Shown here in pieces: positions 63,697-64,000 of a stretch of DNA of 64,000 bases (the first letter of the stretch is position 1; every line of letters begins with the position of its first letter). The notes under the pieces were generated by a model. That model was not told the DNA's origin and did no database searches. It was given only the letters and a program-made list of their open reading frames with translations. The translations under genes were made by a program, and so were the position numbers. Origin of the DNA: Saccharina japonica (lineage: Eukaryota > Sar > Phaeophyceae > Laminariales > Laminariaceae); assembly GCA_008828725.1 (NCBI GenBank), contig MEHQ01002851.1:1-64000 (forward strand), written 5' to 3'.

Positions 63697-63759
63697 GTGA
63701 GGAGTCAGTTCTGTCGCGCTGTTTTCCGTACGCCTTTTTCGGTATTAGCCTACGTGGTT

Positions 63760-64000
63760 ATTCAGTATTCGGTTGGTTGGTTGGTTGGTTGGTTGCGTGG
63801 TGTTCGGTATTCGCTATGCTTGCGTGGTGTTCGGTACTCGGTAGCCCAGTGCCCGGTATTTATGTATGCCTGTTGTTTGGTATTCGGTGCTTTGTGTTTT
63901 GTATTCGGTGCATGGTGTTCGGTATTCGGTAGCCTGGTGTTCAGTATTCGGCAGTCTTGTGTTCAGTATGCGGTTGGTTGACTGGTGTTTGGTATTCGGT
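63760..64000. repeat. Minisatellite GTGTTCGGTATTCGGTA, continuing off the right edge
   Basis: TTGGTTGGTTGG followed by about 14 diverged units of GGTGTTCGGTATTCGGT. Confidence 0.8.

Overview
This is eukaryotic nuclear DNA, most likely from a stramenopile and possibly a brown alga. The reasons are its very intron-rich gene structure, long poly-C/poly-G and GTT/GAT microsatellites, TTAGGG-like degenerate repeats, a tyrosine-recombinase retroelement and LINE relatives of types I associate with stramenopile genomes, and the absence of any prokaryotic gene organisation. The lineage is an inference; no marker gene is present.

Layout. 1-6.06 kb is repeat-rich with only a C-terminal ORF fragment at the left edge; it includes a hAT-like inverted-repeat element (1292-2907) with a 7-bp target duplication. 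6.06-13.45 kb is one old, broken tyrosine-recombinase (Ngaro/PAT/DIRS-type) retroelement whose ends keep the split direct-repeat order A1...B1-A2-B2. 13.5-17.6 kb holds scattered LINE fragments in both orientations. 17.98-18.56 kb is a gag-like fossil. 18.75-19.38 kb is a Mutator-like MITE with a 9-bp target duplication. 19.86 kb has a tRNA-like Pol III A/B-box unit. 20-24 kb is simple repeat and dispersed repeat.

From about 24 kb to the right edge, a chain of plus-strand exons with canonical splice sites can be read. From 36.79 kb onward their reading phases agree except around 46.4-51.1 kb, so they are best explained as one very long gene of more than 27 kb (possibly 40 kb) that runs off the window. 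It encodes a multidomain membrane-trafficking protein: a VASt-like lipid-binding segment (24.0 and 29.6 kb, perhaps a separate gene), low-complexity linkers, the first half of a PDZ domain (45.8 kb), a PB1-like segment (52.0-53.0 kb), a long acidic region (53-54.7 kb), the second half of a PDZ domain (55.5 and 56.3 kb) and a VPS9 domain (58.8-63.7 kb), the Rab5-family GEF fold. The inferred role is endosomal Rab5-type GTPase activation coupled to peptide and lipid binding.

The introns of this gene are the most unusual part. They are filled with MITEs of at least four families (piggyBac-like with TTAA, PIF/Harbinger-like with TAA, a GACGC-ended family, a TTACGG-ended family), a dispersed family built on a 9-bp GATCTGTAT repeat, and many minisatellites that touch exon borders and in several cases copy or supply splice signals. 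One exon has been duplicated head-to-head into a 669-bp hairpin. A 2.76-kb near-perfect palindrome around a single N at 32822 is either a foldback assembly artefact or a young inverted duplication.
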